From positions 1 to 43,959 of the forward strand of contig JAMDCK010000021.1 in the NCBI GenBank assembly GCA_023488435.1: a DNA stretch of 43,959 nucleotides, given 5' to 3'. This document shows, piece after piece, positions 26,776 to 37,900 of this stretch. Source of the DNA: Actinomycetota bacterium (GTDB lineage: Bacteria > Actinomycetota > Coriobacteriia > Anaerosomatales > UBA912). Below the pieces are notes generated by a model, which had not been told where the DNA came from, did no database searches, and worked only from the letters and a program-made list of their open reading frames with translations. The position numbers were made by a program, and so were the translations under genes. Numbering within the stretch: the first letter of the stretch is position 1; each line of letters begins with the position of its first letter.

Positions 26776-28265
26776 CGGTGAGCTGGTCAGAGCCGCGCCG
26801 GGCACATCCAGCAGCGATAGCCGTCTACGCTTGGAGCACAGTGACCACGCTGTTGAGTATCGCCGCTCCGATCTTAGTCCTGAGTATGTTAGAAGCCGAC
26901 GGCTTGGCAAGGATATTCCTCCCGATCGTTGGCGGCGGCCTTGTGGTTGCTGCGATAGGCGCCACATTGGCGGTCAGCTACGTTCGCTGGCTCAAGTTCC
27001 AGTTCACCATCGACGGAGATACGTTCCATGTCGAGCAGGGGATACTCTTCCGCAAGAACACCCGCATGGCGGGGGAGCGAATCCAGACCATAGACACCGC
27101 AGCCAATCTGGCCTTCAGAATCTTGGGCCTGGTGACCCTCAACGTGCATACCGCTGGGGCCACGGGCAAGCCGGAGGTATCGATTCCTGCACTGACCATC
27201 GCGCAAGCCGAGGATCTGACGCAGGCGCTGAGGAGCCTGCGGCCTGTGACCCGGCCGCCGTTCACTGTCGAAGGTGATGCGGTCGCTTCGGCTGACACTC
27301 TGTCCCTAGCCGGAGGAGTAGCCTGTGTCGCCGAGAAGTGGACCCTCAGTGACCGGATGCTTGCACTCAATGCCTTGACGTCCACGTCGGGTTTCGGGGC
27401 GGCTCTTGTGGGGACGATAGCCGGAGTTGGAGTCATTGTAGAGATCTACGGATTGCTAGTGGGTCCCGTCGACAGCACCCCCCCTGATTTCGTATTGATC
27501 CTCGGGGGTCTGGTGCTCATCGTACTGGTCATCCTCGTCGCATGGGCCGTCAACTGCGTGTTGACCGCCTTGCGGTACTGGGGCTTCTCGGCAGGATGTG
27601 GTGGCGACGTCATAGTGGTCGAGCATGGCCTGTTGCGCAGAGTGATGCGCAGCGTGCCCCTTCGGCGGGTCCAAGCGGTGAGATACACAGAGAGCGTCCC
27701 GGCCCAGATGGTATCCAAGGTCGCCGTGTCCGCGGATTGCGCGGGGGTGATGTGGGGGACGGAGGCCCAGTCGGGTTCTGATGTCCTGCACCCGATTTTG
27801 GAGCGGGAAGAGGCACTCCGGTTCTCCGAGGCGATGGTCCCCGGGCACCTGCCCCCGCAGATGCAACCTGTGCCCCGTTCGGGGCTACCGCTCTATGTCG
27901 TGTTTCCCGCAATCGCCCCATTGATCGTGGCGGTTGCGGCAGCGGTGTTCCTTCCCTATGGGTGGCTGGCCTTCCTGGTTCCGTTGCTCGCTGCTGCGTG
28001 GGGCGTGGCCATGCACAAAGACGCCGCCTGGGGTTTCGATGAGGTGACGCTGGCATTACGGTGGCGCATCATCAGTCGCACCACGCTTGTCGTGAGACGC
28101 TCTCGGATACAATCGGTTCAGGTCACGCGCAATCCGATACAGAGGCGGATGGGGTTGGCTACTGTCAGAGTCCAGATCGCGTCAGTATCTCGAGCTGCGG
28201 TGGCGCATGTGGAAGAGTCTGAAGCGTGGCGACTGTTCGAATGGGTGTCAAGAAAGGGAACCTGA
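26772..28265 (+). CDS. Multi-domain PH-like membrane protein (YdbT type)
   Basis: 497 residues with paired membrane helices near 15-65, 200-265 and 375-410, each followed by a bPH2-like repeat. The repeats are visible by the recurring pattern of a basic residue, RIQTIDTAAN or RVQAVRYTES or RIQSVQVTRN, then a GL-rich strand. The start is TTG 26772, overlapping the previous stop, or GTG 26778. It pairs with the YdbS-like protein. The C-terminus ends only three bases before queA, so it may share a transcript with it. The molecular role is unknown. Confidence 0.82.
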   Translation: MTVSWSEPRRAHPAAIAVYAWSTVTTLLSIAAPILVLSMLEADGLARIFLPIVGGGLVVAAIGATLAVSYVRWLKFQFTIDGDTFHVEQGILFRKNTRMAGERIQTIDTAANLAFRILGLVTLNVHTAGATGKPEVSIPALTIAQAEDLTQALRSLRPVTRPPFTVEGDAVASADTLSLAGGVACVAEKWTLSDRMLALNALTSTSGFGAALVGTIAGVGVIVEIYGLLVGPVDSTPPDFVLILGGLVLIVLVILVAWAVNCVLTALRYWGFSAGCGGDVIVVEHGLLRRVMRSVPLRRVQAVRYTESVPAQMVSKVAVSADCAGVMWGTEAQSGSDVLHPILEREEALRFSEAMVPGHLPPQMQPVPRSGLPLYVVFPAIAPLIVAVAAAVFLPYGWLAFLVPLLAAAWGVAMHKDAAWGFDEVTLALRWRIISRTTLVVRRSRIQSVQVTRNPIQRRMGLATVRVQIASVSRAAVAHVEESEAWRLFEWVSRKGT

Positions 28266-28267
28266 AG

Positions 28268-29305
28268 ATGCGCACGGATGACTTCGATTACGACTTGCCC
28301 AGTGGCCTGATCGCTCAAGAGCCCATGGAACCCCGGGATGCGTGCAGGCTCCTTGTGCTTGACAGGGCCAGCGGGCAGATCGATCACCGGATCTTCCGCG
28401 ACCTTCCCGATTACCTGAACAAAGGCGACGTGCTGGTCGTGAACGAGACGCGTGTCATGCCAGCGCGCTTGAAGGGTGCGAAGGACGAGACCGGCGGCGC
28501 CGTGGAAGTGTTGCTCCTGCGTGAGGCGTACGAGAACACATGGGAGTGCCTGGTCAAGCCGGGACGCCGAATCATGCCGGGCGCCAAGCTCGTCTTCGGC
28601 GATGGAGTCATGCGCGGGCTGGTGGTCGACAAAGTGGCCGACTCGGGAGCAAGGCTGATCCGCTTCTCGGTGGATGCGCCCAGGACATTCGGCGACGTGG
28701 TCAACGAGATCGGCGAGATGCCGCTGCCGCCATACATCACCAAGCCGCTGGCGGATCCGTCGACGTATCAGACCGTCTACGCCCGTGAGGCGCGCAGCGC
28801 TGCGGCGCCCACAGCCGGGCTACACTTCACGCCTGAACTGATGGAGCGCATCGAGTCCATGGGTGTGCGGATCGCGCGTGTCGAGCTCGATGTCGGGATC
28901 GACACATTCCGCCCAGTCGCCGAGGATGACCCCACCGAGCACGTGATCCACAAGGAGTACTTCAGGGTCGGCCCGCTCGCCGCCGAGATCATCAACACCG
29001 CTCGCGCCAAGGGCGGCAAGGTGGTGGCTGTGGGGACGACATCAGCGCGGTCGCTGGAGAGCGCGTGGGACCCGGAAGTCGGCGAAGTCACCCCACAGGC
29101 ACGCGAGACCGATCTGTACATCCTGCCCGGCTACAGATTCCGCGCGATCGATGCGCTGATCACGAACTTCCACACGCCGCGTTCGACGTTGCTCATGATG
29201 ATCAGCGCGTTCGCGGGTCGTGATCTTGTGATGGGTGCGTACCACGAGGCCATCGAGAGACAGTACAGGATGCTTTCCTTCGGCGATGCGATGCTGCTGA
29301 AGTAG
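28268..29305 (+). CDS. queA: S-adenosylmethionine:tRNA ribosyltransferase-isomerase
   Basis: 345 residues. QueA transfers the ribosyl moiety of SAM to 7-aminomethyl-7-deazaguanine in tRNA, giving epoxyqueuosine at the wobble position. Conserved segments are FDYDLPSGLIAQEP, VVNETRVMPARLKG, PPYITKPLADPSTYQTVYA in order, AAPTAGLHFTPELM and ALITNFHTPRSTLLMM. The start at ATG 28268 is where homologues begin, with AAAGGGAA upstream; the frame extends further 5' inside the previous gene. tgt, the preceding enzyme of the pathway, is 1.7 kb downstream. Confidence 0.96.
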   Translation: MRTDDFDYDLPSGLIAQEPMEPRDACRLLVLDRASGQIDHRIFRDLPDYLNKGDVLVVNETRVMPARLKGAKDETGGAVEVLLLREAYENTWECLVKPGRRIMPGAKLVFGDGVMRGLVVDKVADSGARLIRFSVDAPRTFGDVVNEIGEMPLPPYITKPLADPSTYQTVYAREARSAAAPTAGLHFTPELMERIESMGVRIARVELDVGIDTFRPVAEDDPTEHVIHKEYFRVGPLAAEIINTARAKGGKVVAVGTTSARSLESAWDPEVGEVTPQARETDLYILPGYRFRAIDALITNFHTPRSTLLMMISAFAGRDLVMGAYHEAIERQYRMLSFGDAMLLK

Positions 29306-29335
29306 TCGATTGAGCGCCAGGCGGCTCTACTCGAC
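29305..29335. terminator. Possible bidirectional terminator between queA and the anti-sigma gene
   Basis: GTCGA (29305-29309) pairs with TCGAC (29331-29335) and GAGC (29312-29315) with GCTC (29324-29327), forming an interrupted 9-pair hairpin in the 21-base gap between two convergent genes. There is no T run, so strength is uncertain. Confidence 0.3.
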
Positions 29336-30367
29336 CGGCACCCACCAACTCCAGTTGGGGGAGCCCGCAAGTGATTCGACGCCTGAGGTCTCAGGAGCCA
29401 TCGCGAAGCCTGCTTCGGGTGACGCCCCCGGAGGCGCAAAAATCGGCGTACCCTGGTCGTCCCTACCGGCTTGCTCGAATGTGGGTGCCCCGTCTTCCTC
29501 GGCAGGGGGAGCGAATCGCGGCGGCAGGATGGGCCACATTCCGAAGGCGCCAAGCGTCCCTGAGGTCAGAGCGAATGTCCGGCCTCGGAGGGTGCGCGTG
29601 ACGAGCGTCGCCTCGTAGAGGACATCATCCGGTCCGAGGATCATGATCGTGCCGACTTCCCGGGTCGCATAAGCTTGGTGAGAACCGGTGGATCCCGAGC
29701 CTAGGTCAGTGATGATCGATCCGATCGAATCGCCCTCAGGGCGGCCGAGCGAGGGGCTTTCGGCGACCTGGTAGACATTCTCGCCCAGCACAGCGAAGCG
29801 GGCGCCCGTGGCTGGTGCGGCCTCGGGGGCCACAGCCTGTGGGGGCACATCCGCAGGCGGCGGTGCCTCGATTGCAGTGTCGGCGCCCATTGGCATCGGA
29901 GCATCGGCGGTCACCTCGAAGGCAGTCTGGGGTCCGGCTGGAGTCATCAGATAGCGCACCCCGACTATAGTGCCGAATCCCGCTACCACCAGGATTGAAG
30001 CCGCAGCCCCGATGAACACTAGCTTCGGGTGGCGCAGAAGGTCGGCGATACTCGGCGGTAGCCACGATTTCGACTTGCCGGGGGCTTCTGTCCCGGCTTT
30101 TGCCGCCGCTTGAACCTCCGCTGCTGCCGCCGCTTTCGTCGCTTGCTGTTCGCGGACGATCGCAGCGAGCGTCGCTACAACTACGCCTTCATCGACCGCC
30201 GGAGTCGGCACTTTTCGCATGTTCGCCAGCACGCCGACGAATCGAGTGCAGCTTTCGCACGCGGCGCAATGCCGCTTGGCGCGAGCAATCTCCTCGGCAT
30301 CGAGGCGCTCACCGTCTGCCGCTACCGAGATGATCTCCTGTATTTGCAGGCACTCGTTATCGTTCAT
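29327..30367 (-). CDS. Anti-sigma factor with zinc-finger (zf-HC2) domain and large exported domain
   Basis: 346 residues. The N-terminal zinc anti-sigma motif is H33-x3-C37-x2-C40. A long Ala/Glu-rich helix follows, then one membrane helix (about 116-137), a Pro/Ala-rich linker of about 60 residues, and an exported domain of about 150 residues containing an ARFAVLGENVYQVAES segment and ending NWSWWVPVE. The ATG overlaps the sigma-factor stop (ATGA), so the two are co-translated. Such proteins hold an ECF sigma factor at the membrane until an external signal or redox change releases it. The exported domain is not a family I recognise, and its ligand is unknown. Confidence 0.85.
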   Translation of the reverse strand: MNDNECLQIQEIISVAADGERLDAEEIARAKRHCAACESCTRFVGVLANMRKVPTPAVDEGVVVATLAAIVREQQATKAAAAAEVQAAAKAGTEAPGKSKSWLPPSIADLLRHPKLVFIGAAASILVVAGFGTIVGVRYLMTPAGPQTAFEVTADAPMPMGADTAIEAPPPADVPPQAVAPEAAPATGARFAVLGENVYQVAESPSLGRPEGDSIGSIITDLGSGSTGSHQAYATREVGTIMILGPDDVLYEATLVTRTLRGRTFALTSGTLGAFGMWPILPPRFAPPAEEDGAPTFEQAGRDDQGTPIFAPPGASPEAGFAMAPETSGVESLAGSPNWSWWVPVE

Positions 30368-30912
30368 CGTCTCTCACCTAGAAGACCCATTATCGTCATC
30401 AACGTCCGTCGGGCGCGGAACACGCGCGATTTGACCGTACCAGCGGGCACGCCGAGAGCCTCGGCGGCTTCCGCATACCCCATGCCGAAGAGCGTCACCG
30501 CAGAGAGTGCCTCGCGGTCCTCGGGTGAGAGGGCTCGCATCGCCTCTTCTAGCGCGACTTTGTCGATGACCCCCGAAGCATGATCGGGCGAAGAGTCGGT
30601 CGCAATCGTCAGCGGGTCCACAGGAATCGGCCTTCGCTTGCCTGCCCTCAAGGAGTCCAGGCAGATGTTGCGCGTCACCCGGAAAAGCCAGGTCGAGAAG
30701 GCTGATTCCCCGTTGAACCCGGCTAGGGATCGATACACCTTGATGAACACCTCCTGCACAACGTCATCAGCAGCCGCCTTGTCGCCGAAGAACCGAAGCG
30801 CGTGGGCGTAAACGGCGCTCGCATGGGTGCGCATGAGCGTTTCGAAAGCCGCCACGTCACCTGCGCGTGCGGCTTCGATAAGCTCGGTCTCTTCGGTTCT
30901 TGCCGAGGGCAT
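30364..30912 (-). CDS. ECF-type RNA polymerase sigma factor
   Basis: 182 residues. Region 2 is at about 25-90: AFETLMRTHASAVYAHALRFFG, then DKAAADDVVQEVFIKVYRSL, then FSTWLFRVTRNICLDSLR. Region 4 is at about 120-175: ALSPEDREALSAVTLFGMGYAEAAEALGVPAGTVKSRVFRARRTL. No region 3 is present, as in group 4 sigma factors. The frame is open to 30987, but ATG 30912 with AAAGGTG (30917-30923 on this strand) is the better start. It precedes the anti-sigma gene with a four-base overlap. Probable autoregulation is inferred from the family. Confidence 0.93.
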   Translation of the reverse strand: MPSARTEETELIEAARAGDVAAFETLMRTHASAVYAHALRFFGDKAAADDVVQEVFIKVYRSLAGFNGESAFSTWLFRVTRNICLDSLRAGKRRPIPVDPLTIATDSSPDHASGVIDKVALEEAMRALSPEDREALSAVTLFGMGYAEAAEALGVPAGTVKSRVFRARRTLMTIMGLLGERR

Positions 30913-30969
30913 CCAACACCTTTCGCTGATATGACGTCGGTTGCAGCTGTGCGGTTCACGTGTGATCGA

Positions 30970-31000
30970 TGCATAATCATCGCCCACCGCTGCATGTCAA
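30970..31000 (-). promoter_or_regulatory. Candidate promoter of the sigma/anti-sigma operon
   Basis: On the minus strand a perfect TTGACA (31000-30995) is followed after 19 bases by TATGCA (30975-30970). The spacing is long and the -10 weak, so it may need help. It lies 57 bases upstream of the sigma start codon, in the divergent gap with tgt. Confidence 0.4.
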
Positions 31001-31022
31001 GGATACAACAGATGCCAAGTGC

Positions 31023-32159
<1,137 letters not shown>

Positions 32160-32161
32160 TA

Positions 32162-32176
32162 GGCAGCTTTGCTGCC
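32162..32176 (+). terminator. Short hairpin after tgt
   Basis: GGCAGC (32162-32167) and GCTGCC (32171-32176) form a perfect 6-pair stem with a TTT loop, three bases after the tgt stop codon. There is no T run downstream, so termination is only possible, not shown. Confidence 0.35.
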
Positions 32177-32330
32177 GAGCGACGCCGCACGGAGCGCGGT
32201 CGGCGGCGAACAGTCAGACCCGGTAAAGTCATTGTGCAGTGATTCCTCTATGATGTTATCATTTCAAGCCGAAAACGCAGTGTCGCGCTCTGTCTGCGCA
32301 CCCCTGATTAGACACCGGAGGTTTCTTGTT

Positions 32331-32609
32331 GTGGATATCATCAGCATCATCTATATAGCAGTACTCATCTTGGCGTTCTATCTGTTGATAATCCGCCCCC
32401 AGCAGACCAGAAACAGAGAGATGCGCGAGCTTGCAGCATCACTGACTGTGGGCGATCGAGTCATCACGGTGGGCGGGATGCATGGTCAGGTCACTGAGGT
32501 CAACGATGAGACCGTGCTGCTCAAATCTCATGACGGCTCGGTGATGATGTACGAGAAGGCCGCCATCGGCAAGATCGTCCGCGACATCCCTGCGATAGAC
32601 GGGAAGTAG
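32331..32609 (+). CDS. yajC: Preprotein translocase subunit YajC
   Basis: 92 residues with one N-terminal membrane helix (IISIIYIAVLILAFYLLIIRP) directly followed by the conserved RPQQTRNREMRELAASLTVGD. The cytosolic part has the VGDRVITVGGMHGQV and IGKIVRDIP motifs. YajC associates with SecDF at the Sec translocon. The frame is open to 32169, but GTG 32331 with GGAGG at 32317-32321 is the proper start. It is followed by secD after 81 bases, a standard yajC-secD-secF cluster. Confidence 0.95.
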   Translation: MDIISIIYIAVLILAFYLLIIRPQQTRNREMRELAASLTVGDRVITVGGMHGQVTEVNDETVLLKSHDGSVMMYEKAAIGKIVRDIPAIDGK

Positions 32610-32690
32610 TCGAGTGACCCGAATCGAAAGCCGGCGGCCCCGCAAAGTGCAGCTGCCCGGGATTCTTATCATCATGGAAAGCGGGAAGTA

Positions 32691-33965
32691 ATGAATCTGC
32701 GGCAGTGGAACTTTCTTGCCCTGGCGATCGTGATCGTCTTAGTCGGAATCTCCTGGTACCTGCTCTGGCCAATCGACCAGAAGATTACCCGTGGACTCGA
32801 CATCAAGGGTGGCTTGTCTCTTATCCTAACTGCCGAGGAAACCCCCGGCATCCCCGTCACTGAAGAAGTGATGGACCGGGCGGAGCTCATTGTCCGCAAC
32901 CGGGTAGACGGCCTAGGGGCCGCAGAGGCTTCGATCCAGCGTCAGGGAGCGACGTCACTTCTGGTCCAATTGCCTGGCATCGGGAATGCTCAGGAGGCGC
33001 TGGATGCACTCGGTACGACAGGACAACTAGAGATTCGTGATGTGATCAGCGTTGATGCTACCACCGGTGCTCCGGTGTTGGGTGAGATCCTGCTCACCGG
33101 CGAAGTGGTCACTGACGCCAGCGTAAGCACCGACCAGTTCGGCGCATTATCTGTGGATGTCACGTTCAACCAAGAGGGCGCACAAAGATGGGCAGAGGTC
33201 ACGCAAGCGAGGATCGGTCGGCAAATCGCGATCGTCTTGGACGGAGTGGTCCAGTCGGCCCCCGTGGTGCGTGAAGCCATCCTCGGAGGCCAGACATCGA
33301 TCTCTGGCAACTTCACACCCGAAGAAGCGAACCAACTGATGACCGTGCTGGAAACCGGAGCTCTTCCGGTCACTCTCGAATTCTCTGAAGCCCGGGTGGT
33401 TGGCCCGACGCTGGGACAGGACTCCCTCGATAAGGGCATTTTTGCGATTCTTGTGGGCCTGGCGGTTGTCGCGGTCTATCTCCTCGTGTTCTATCGACTG
33501 CTGGGAGTCATATCGCTACTGTCGATGGCGGTTTTCGCCTCCATCTTCCTAGGCACGCTTGCGGTGCTGTCTACATTTGGCTGGTTCGCGTTGACCCTGC
33601 CTGGAATAGCGGGAATCGTGCTGACGATCGGTCTGGCAGCCGACTCCTCCATCCTCATGAATGAGCGCTTCAAGGAAGAAGTCGCCCAGGGCAAGACGAT
33701 CCGCAGCGCAGCTAAGTCCTCGACTCGCAATGCGATCGGAACCTCGCTCGATGCCGACCTGGTTACGCTGGTCACGGCCATGGTCCTCTATTTTGTAGCA
33801 ATCGGACCGGTCAAGGGCTTCGCACTGACACTCATGATCGGCATCATCTGCGACTTGATCGGCATGTTCCTGCTCAAGCGCCCGTTGATCATCATCCTCG
33901 CCGAGAACGTGATGGCAAAGGCGCCCGGCTGGTTCGCCCTGCCGAAAGGAAGCACCAATGCCTAA
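32691..33965 (+). CDS. secD: Protein translocase subunit SecD
   Basis: 424 residues. One N-terminal helix precedes a periplasmic-equivalent domain (about 35-240), with the signature LDIKGGLSLIL, RNRVDGLGAAEASIQRQG and LVQLPGIGNAQEA. The C-terminal half has five helices with the GPTLGQDSLDKG and SLDADLVTLVTAMVLYFVA segments. With SecF it uses the proton (or sodium) gradient to pull proteins out of SecYEG. ATG 32691 follows a GGGAAG stretch. The last eight bases overlap secF. Confidence 0.96.
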   Translation: MNLRQWNFLALAIVIVLVGISWYLLWPIDQKITRGLDIKGGLSLILTAEETPGIPVTEEVMDRAELIVRNRVDGLGAAEASIQRQGATSLLVQLPGIGNAQEALDALGTTGQLEIRDVISVDATTGAPVLGEILLTGEVVTDASVSTDQFGALSVDVTFNQEGAQRWAEVTQARIGRQIAIVLDGVVQSAPVVREAILGGQTSISGNFTPEEANQLMTVLETGALPVTLEFSEARVVGPTLGQDSLDKGIFAILVGLAVVAVYLLVFYRLLGVISLLSMAVFASIFLGTLAVLSTFGWFALTLPGIAGIVLTIGLAADSSILMNERFKEEVAQGKTIRSAAKSSTRNAIGTSLDADLVTLVTAMVLYFVAIGPVKGFALTLMIGIICDLIGMFLLKRPLIIILAENVMAKAPGWFALPKGSTNA

Positions 33966-34854
33966 GATCGACTTTTTGGGTCACATGAAAATCTTTGCGG
34001 TCATCTCGGCGATTCTTCTTTCTGTGTCTATAGGGGCAATCGTCGTCAGGGGCCTTACTTTCGGAGTGGAGTTTCGGGGCGGGACGGTAATCAACATCGG
34101 GACAGATACCGACCTGAGCTACGCTGAGGTCAGGGACGCTTTCGCCCAAGCTGGCCTTGTAGAGCCCGTGATCCAGTCTGTCCAGGAGGGCGGATTCATC
34201 GTCAGATCAGGGGAGACTGATCCCGATGAGGCCAACCGCATCTTCGTCGAGGCTGCAGGGATACTGGGAATCGATAGCGCCGCAGGCAACGTCACAACTA
34301 TCGGTCCGGGCTGGGGTGAGAGTATCACCAACGCAGCCCTGATGGCGCTGGTGCTATCGATTGTCGCGCTGTTACTCTACATGTCGGTGCGATTCGAGTA
34401 CAAGATGTCGGTGTGCGCCGTCATCGCCTTGCTGCATGACGTTGTGATCGTCGTGGGCATCTATGCTCTTGCAGGCAGGGAGATCACGCCCAACACGATC
34501 GCCGCTCTGCTGACGATCACGGGATACTCGCTCTACGATACGGTCGTGGTGTTCCACCGCATGAAGGAGAACTCCGCTGCCTTGGTCAACACCACTTTCA
34601 CTGCGATGGCGAACCGTTCAATCAACCAAGTGTTGGTGCGAACCATCAACACCTCACTGACCTCGCTCGTCCCCATCATCGCCCTGCTGCTCTTCGGCGG
34701 GGAGACGTTGATGGACTTCGCCTTTGCCATCACTGTGGGTCTGCTGGTCAGCACTTACTCGTCGATAGGCGTTGCAAGCCCCATCTATGTACTTTGGAAG
34801 GAACGCGAGCCCAAATTCCAGGCGTTGGCCAAGAGGCAGGCTGGAGCCGCGTAG
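33958..34854 (+). CDS. secF: Protein translocase subunit SecF
   Basis: 298 residues. An N-terminal helix is followed by the short exported domain with GLTFGVEFRGGTVINI. Five further helices contain RFEYKMSVCAVIALLHDVVIVVG-type sequence in two adjacent stretches, YSLYDTVVVFHRMKEN and the NRSINQVLVRTINTSLT loop. It is the partner of SecD, with overlapping genes implying 1:1 synthesis. The length is normal for separate SecF. It is the last gene of the yajC-secDF run; the next gene starts 66 bases later. Confidence 0.96.
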   Translation: MPKIDFLGHMKIFAVISAILLSVSIGAIVVRGLTFGVEFRGGTVINIGTDTDLSYAEVRDAFAQAGLVEPVIQSVQEGGFIVRSGETDPDEANRIFVEAAGILGIDSAAGNVTTIGPGWGESITNAALMALVLSIVALLLYMSVRFEYKMSVCAVIALLHDVVIVVGIYALAGREITPNTIAALLTITGYSLYDTVVVFHRMKENSAALVNTTFTAMANRSINQVLVRTINTSLTSLVPIIALLLFGGETLMDFAFAITVGLLVSTYSSIGVASPIYVLWKEREPKFQALAKRQAGAA

Positions 34855-34920
34855 CCTTCTGCATATTACGAGCGATTTCGAAGTGCCGAGCCTCGGGTGC
34901 GGCCTTCGCGGGTGGGACCT

Positions 34921-37900
34921 ATGACCGAAGTGACAATCGAACAGCGCGGGCACTGCTGTGGGCATGGCCGATGGGGCGTCCGGAGAGTGGAGCCTGGTCC
35001 CGCCGAGGCGCTGGCGCGCGAGACCGGTTTTTCGCTGGTCTTCTGCCGCATCATGGTTGGCCGCGGTATCACCGATGCGGCCGCCGCCCGCGCATTCATC
35101 GAGCCGTCGCTTGATCGTGACTGGCTCGACCCGCACGTGATTCCGGGTATGCGCGCGGGGGCCGAGAGGGTCGCTGCCGCGATTAGGGCCCGTGAGCGCA
35201 TCGTGGTCTTCGGGGACTTCGACCTCGATGGCATCTCTTCGGCGGCTTTGATGGCTCGCGGACTTTCGGCGATGGGCGCAGATGTCGAGGCAATCATCCC
35301 GGACAGGTTCGCCGAAGGTTACGGGCTCTCGGTTGCCGCGATGGATCGTGCTCTTGCGCTTGGTCCGAAGCTGCTCATTACCGTCGACTGCGGTGTCTCC
35401 TCCAGAGCCGAGGTCGCCCAGCTGTTGGGCGCCGGGGTGGACGTGGTGGTCACCGATCACCATGAGCCCGGGGAGGGTCTGCCGGTCGGGATACCCGTTG
35501 TGAACCCCAAGCTTGACCCCAACTGCCCCTCCTTCTCGCTTGCCGGTGCGGGTGTCGCGCTCAAGTTCGTGCAGGCCGTTGGCGACGCGGTCGGCTCGCC
35601 CGATGTCTGGCGTTCGCTCACAGATCTTGCAGCGCTGGGCACGATCGCCGACATCGTCCCGCTGATTGGCGAGAATCGAGCGCTGGTCGCGGATGGCCTC
35701 GCGCGCATCGCAGCGGCTCCGCGAGCGGGCATCGCCGCGCTAGCAGAGGTAGCGGGTGTCTCGGCGAGTGGATTGCGCTCCCAGGATGTCGCCTTCGGTC
35801 TAGCGCCGCGACTCAACGCCGCCGGCCGTATGGGAAGCCCGGACATCGCGCTAGACCTGATGATGGTCGATGACGCTCCGACCGCCGAGAAGCTGGCATC
35901 CGCGCTCGATGAGCAGAATCGCAACCGCCAAATCGTCGAGCAGAAGATGAGCGAAGAGGCCCTCCAGCTCGCCGAGCAGAGCATCCGCAGCGGCGATCGC
36001 GCCCTGGTGCTCGCACGCGAGGGTTGGCACGAGGGCGTGAAGGGGATCGTCGCATCCAGGTTGGCCACCAGGTTCGGCTTGCCGTGCATCCTATTCGTCA
36101 TCCGCGACGGGCTCGCCCTGGGCTCGGGTCGCTCGGCTGGCAGCGTCGACCTCTACGCTGCGGTCGAGGCGTGCTCCTCACACCTGGTGCGCTTCGGCGG
36201 GCACCATGCGGCAGTCGGGGTGACCCTGGCGGTGGAGGAGCTCGAACCCTTCCGGGAATCGCTACGTGCACATCTCGCGACCCTGCCTGCCGATGAGTTC
36301 GTCGCCGAGCGGCTATGTGACGTCGCGGTCTCCCTCGATGATGTTTCGGTCGAGTTGGGGACGGAGCTCGCGTTGATGGAGCCGTTCGGACACGGGAATC
36401 CGGCGCCTCTGTTTGAGGCGAGCAGCGTCTTCATGACCTCCCGCCAACGAGTGGGTAAGGATTCGAACCACCTTCGCTTCACCGCATTCGACGGCACGAA
36501 CGGTGTCGGCGCCATCGCATTCCGCTGCCGAGACATCGAGCAGGCCGCCGACATGGAGACGCCGGTCGATCTTGCCTTCGAGCTCAGCGTCGACACGTGG
36601 CGCGGCAACCGCCGGGCACAGCTGATGGTTCGCGATTTCGCGACCCTCGAAGTCGAGGAGGACGCACCCGCGGCAGAGCTCGTCGAAGAGCTATTCGCGC
36701 GCGCGGATGCGATCGTCGCTCGCGAGGAGTACTCGGGAATCACAGACGCCGAGTCGTTCCACACCAAGCTCGTCGGAGTGACTTTCGAAGGCAGACAGGA
36801 CGTTATCTCTCGGTTGAAGTCGGGCGACGCACTCGCGATGAGACGCCAACCCGAGAATCCCTATGACGCCAATGCGATCGCGCTCTTCGAACACCGTGGC
36901 GCACAGGTTGGCTTCCTCAACCGCCGTCTGGCCCAGGCCCTTGCACCTGCACTCGATGCCGGTGTCGCCTACGACGTCGAGGTCACAGATGTGACCGGCG
37001 GCGTCGACGCACGCTCCTGGGGCGTCAATGTGCGCATCAGCCGGCGAGGCGATGCCATCGACCCGGTGAGCGAGACTTCCAAGGCTGAGATCCGCGAAGA
37101 GCTTGCGCAACTGTCGCCCGAGGCCCTTGAGCGCACGATCATCACGCGCCTCATCGGCGACAGGGCGCTTCTGGAGACCCAGGGCAAGGCCCTCGAGGTG
37201 CTTGCAGCAGGCAGGCGCTGCCTTACGGTGATGGCCACCGGCCGAGGCAAGTCCCTGATCTTCCACGCCCACGCCGCCAGGCTCGCACTTAAGGAATCAA
37301 AGGCGTCGGTCTTCGTCTTCCCCTTGCGCGCACTCGTAGCCGACCAGCACTTCCACCTCGCCGAGATGTTCCTCGAGTTCGGCTTGACGGTGAAGGTTCT
37401 CACAGGTGAGTCCTCATCGGCGCAGCGAGACGAGATCTTCGCGGGACTCGCCGAAGGCGAGGTATCCGTGGTGCTGACCACACCGGAGTTCTTCGAGCAC
37501 AACTCGGCCAGATTCGCAGCGACCGAGCGGATCGGGTTCGTCGTTGTGGACGAAGCGCACCACGTGGGTCGCGCGAAGGCCGGACATCGCCCCGCATACG
37601 CTCGGCTCGGCGAGGCGATAGCCTCACTGGGCGATGGCGTCGGAGTCTTCGCTTGCACCGCCACGGCGAGCGCCGAGATCGCGTCGATAATCGAGGAGTC
37701 TCTCGGCATTGATGTCGTGCTCGAGGACCCGGCGGTGCGCGACAACCTCGGGCTTGAGGACAGGCGCGGCATCAAAGACAAGGAAGGAAGTCTGCTGGCC
37801 ATCGCGCTTTCCGGCGGCAAGACGATCGTCTACTCGAACTCGCGTGACCAGACCGTGCGCATCGCCCGCATGCTACGCAAGCGCATCCCGGCGCTGGCCT

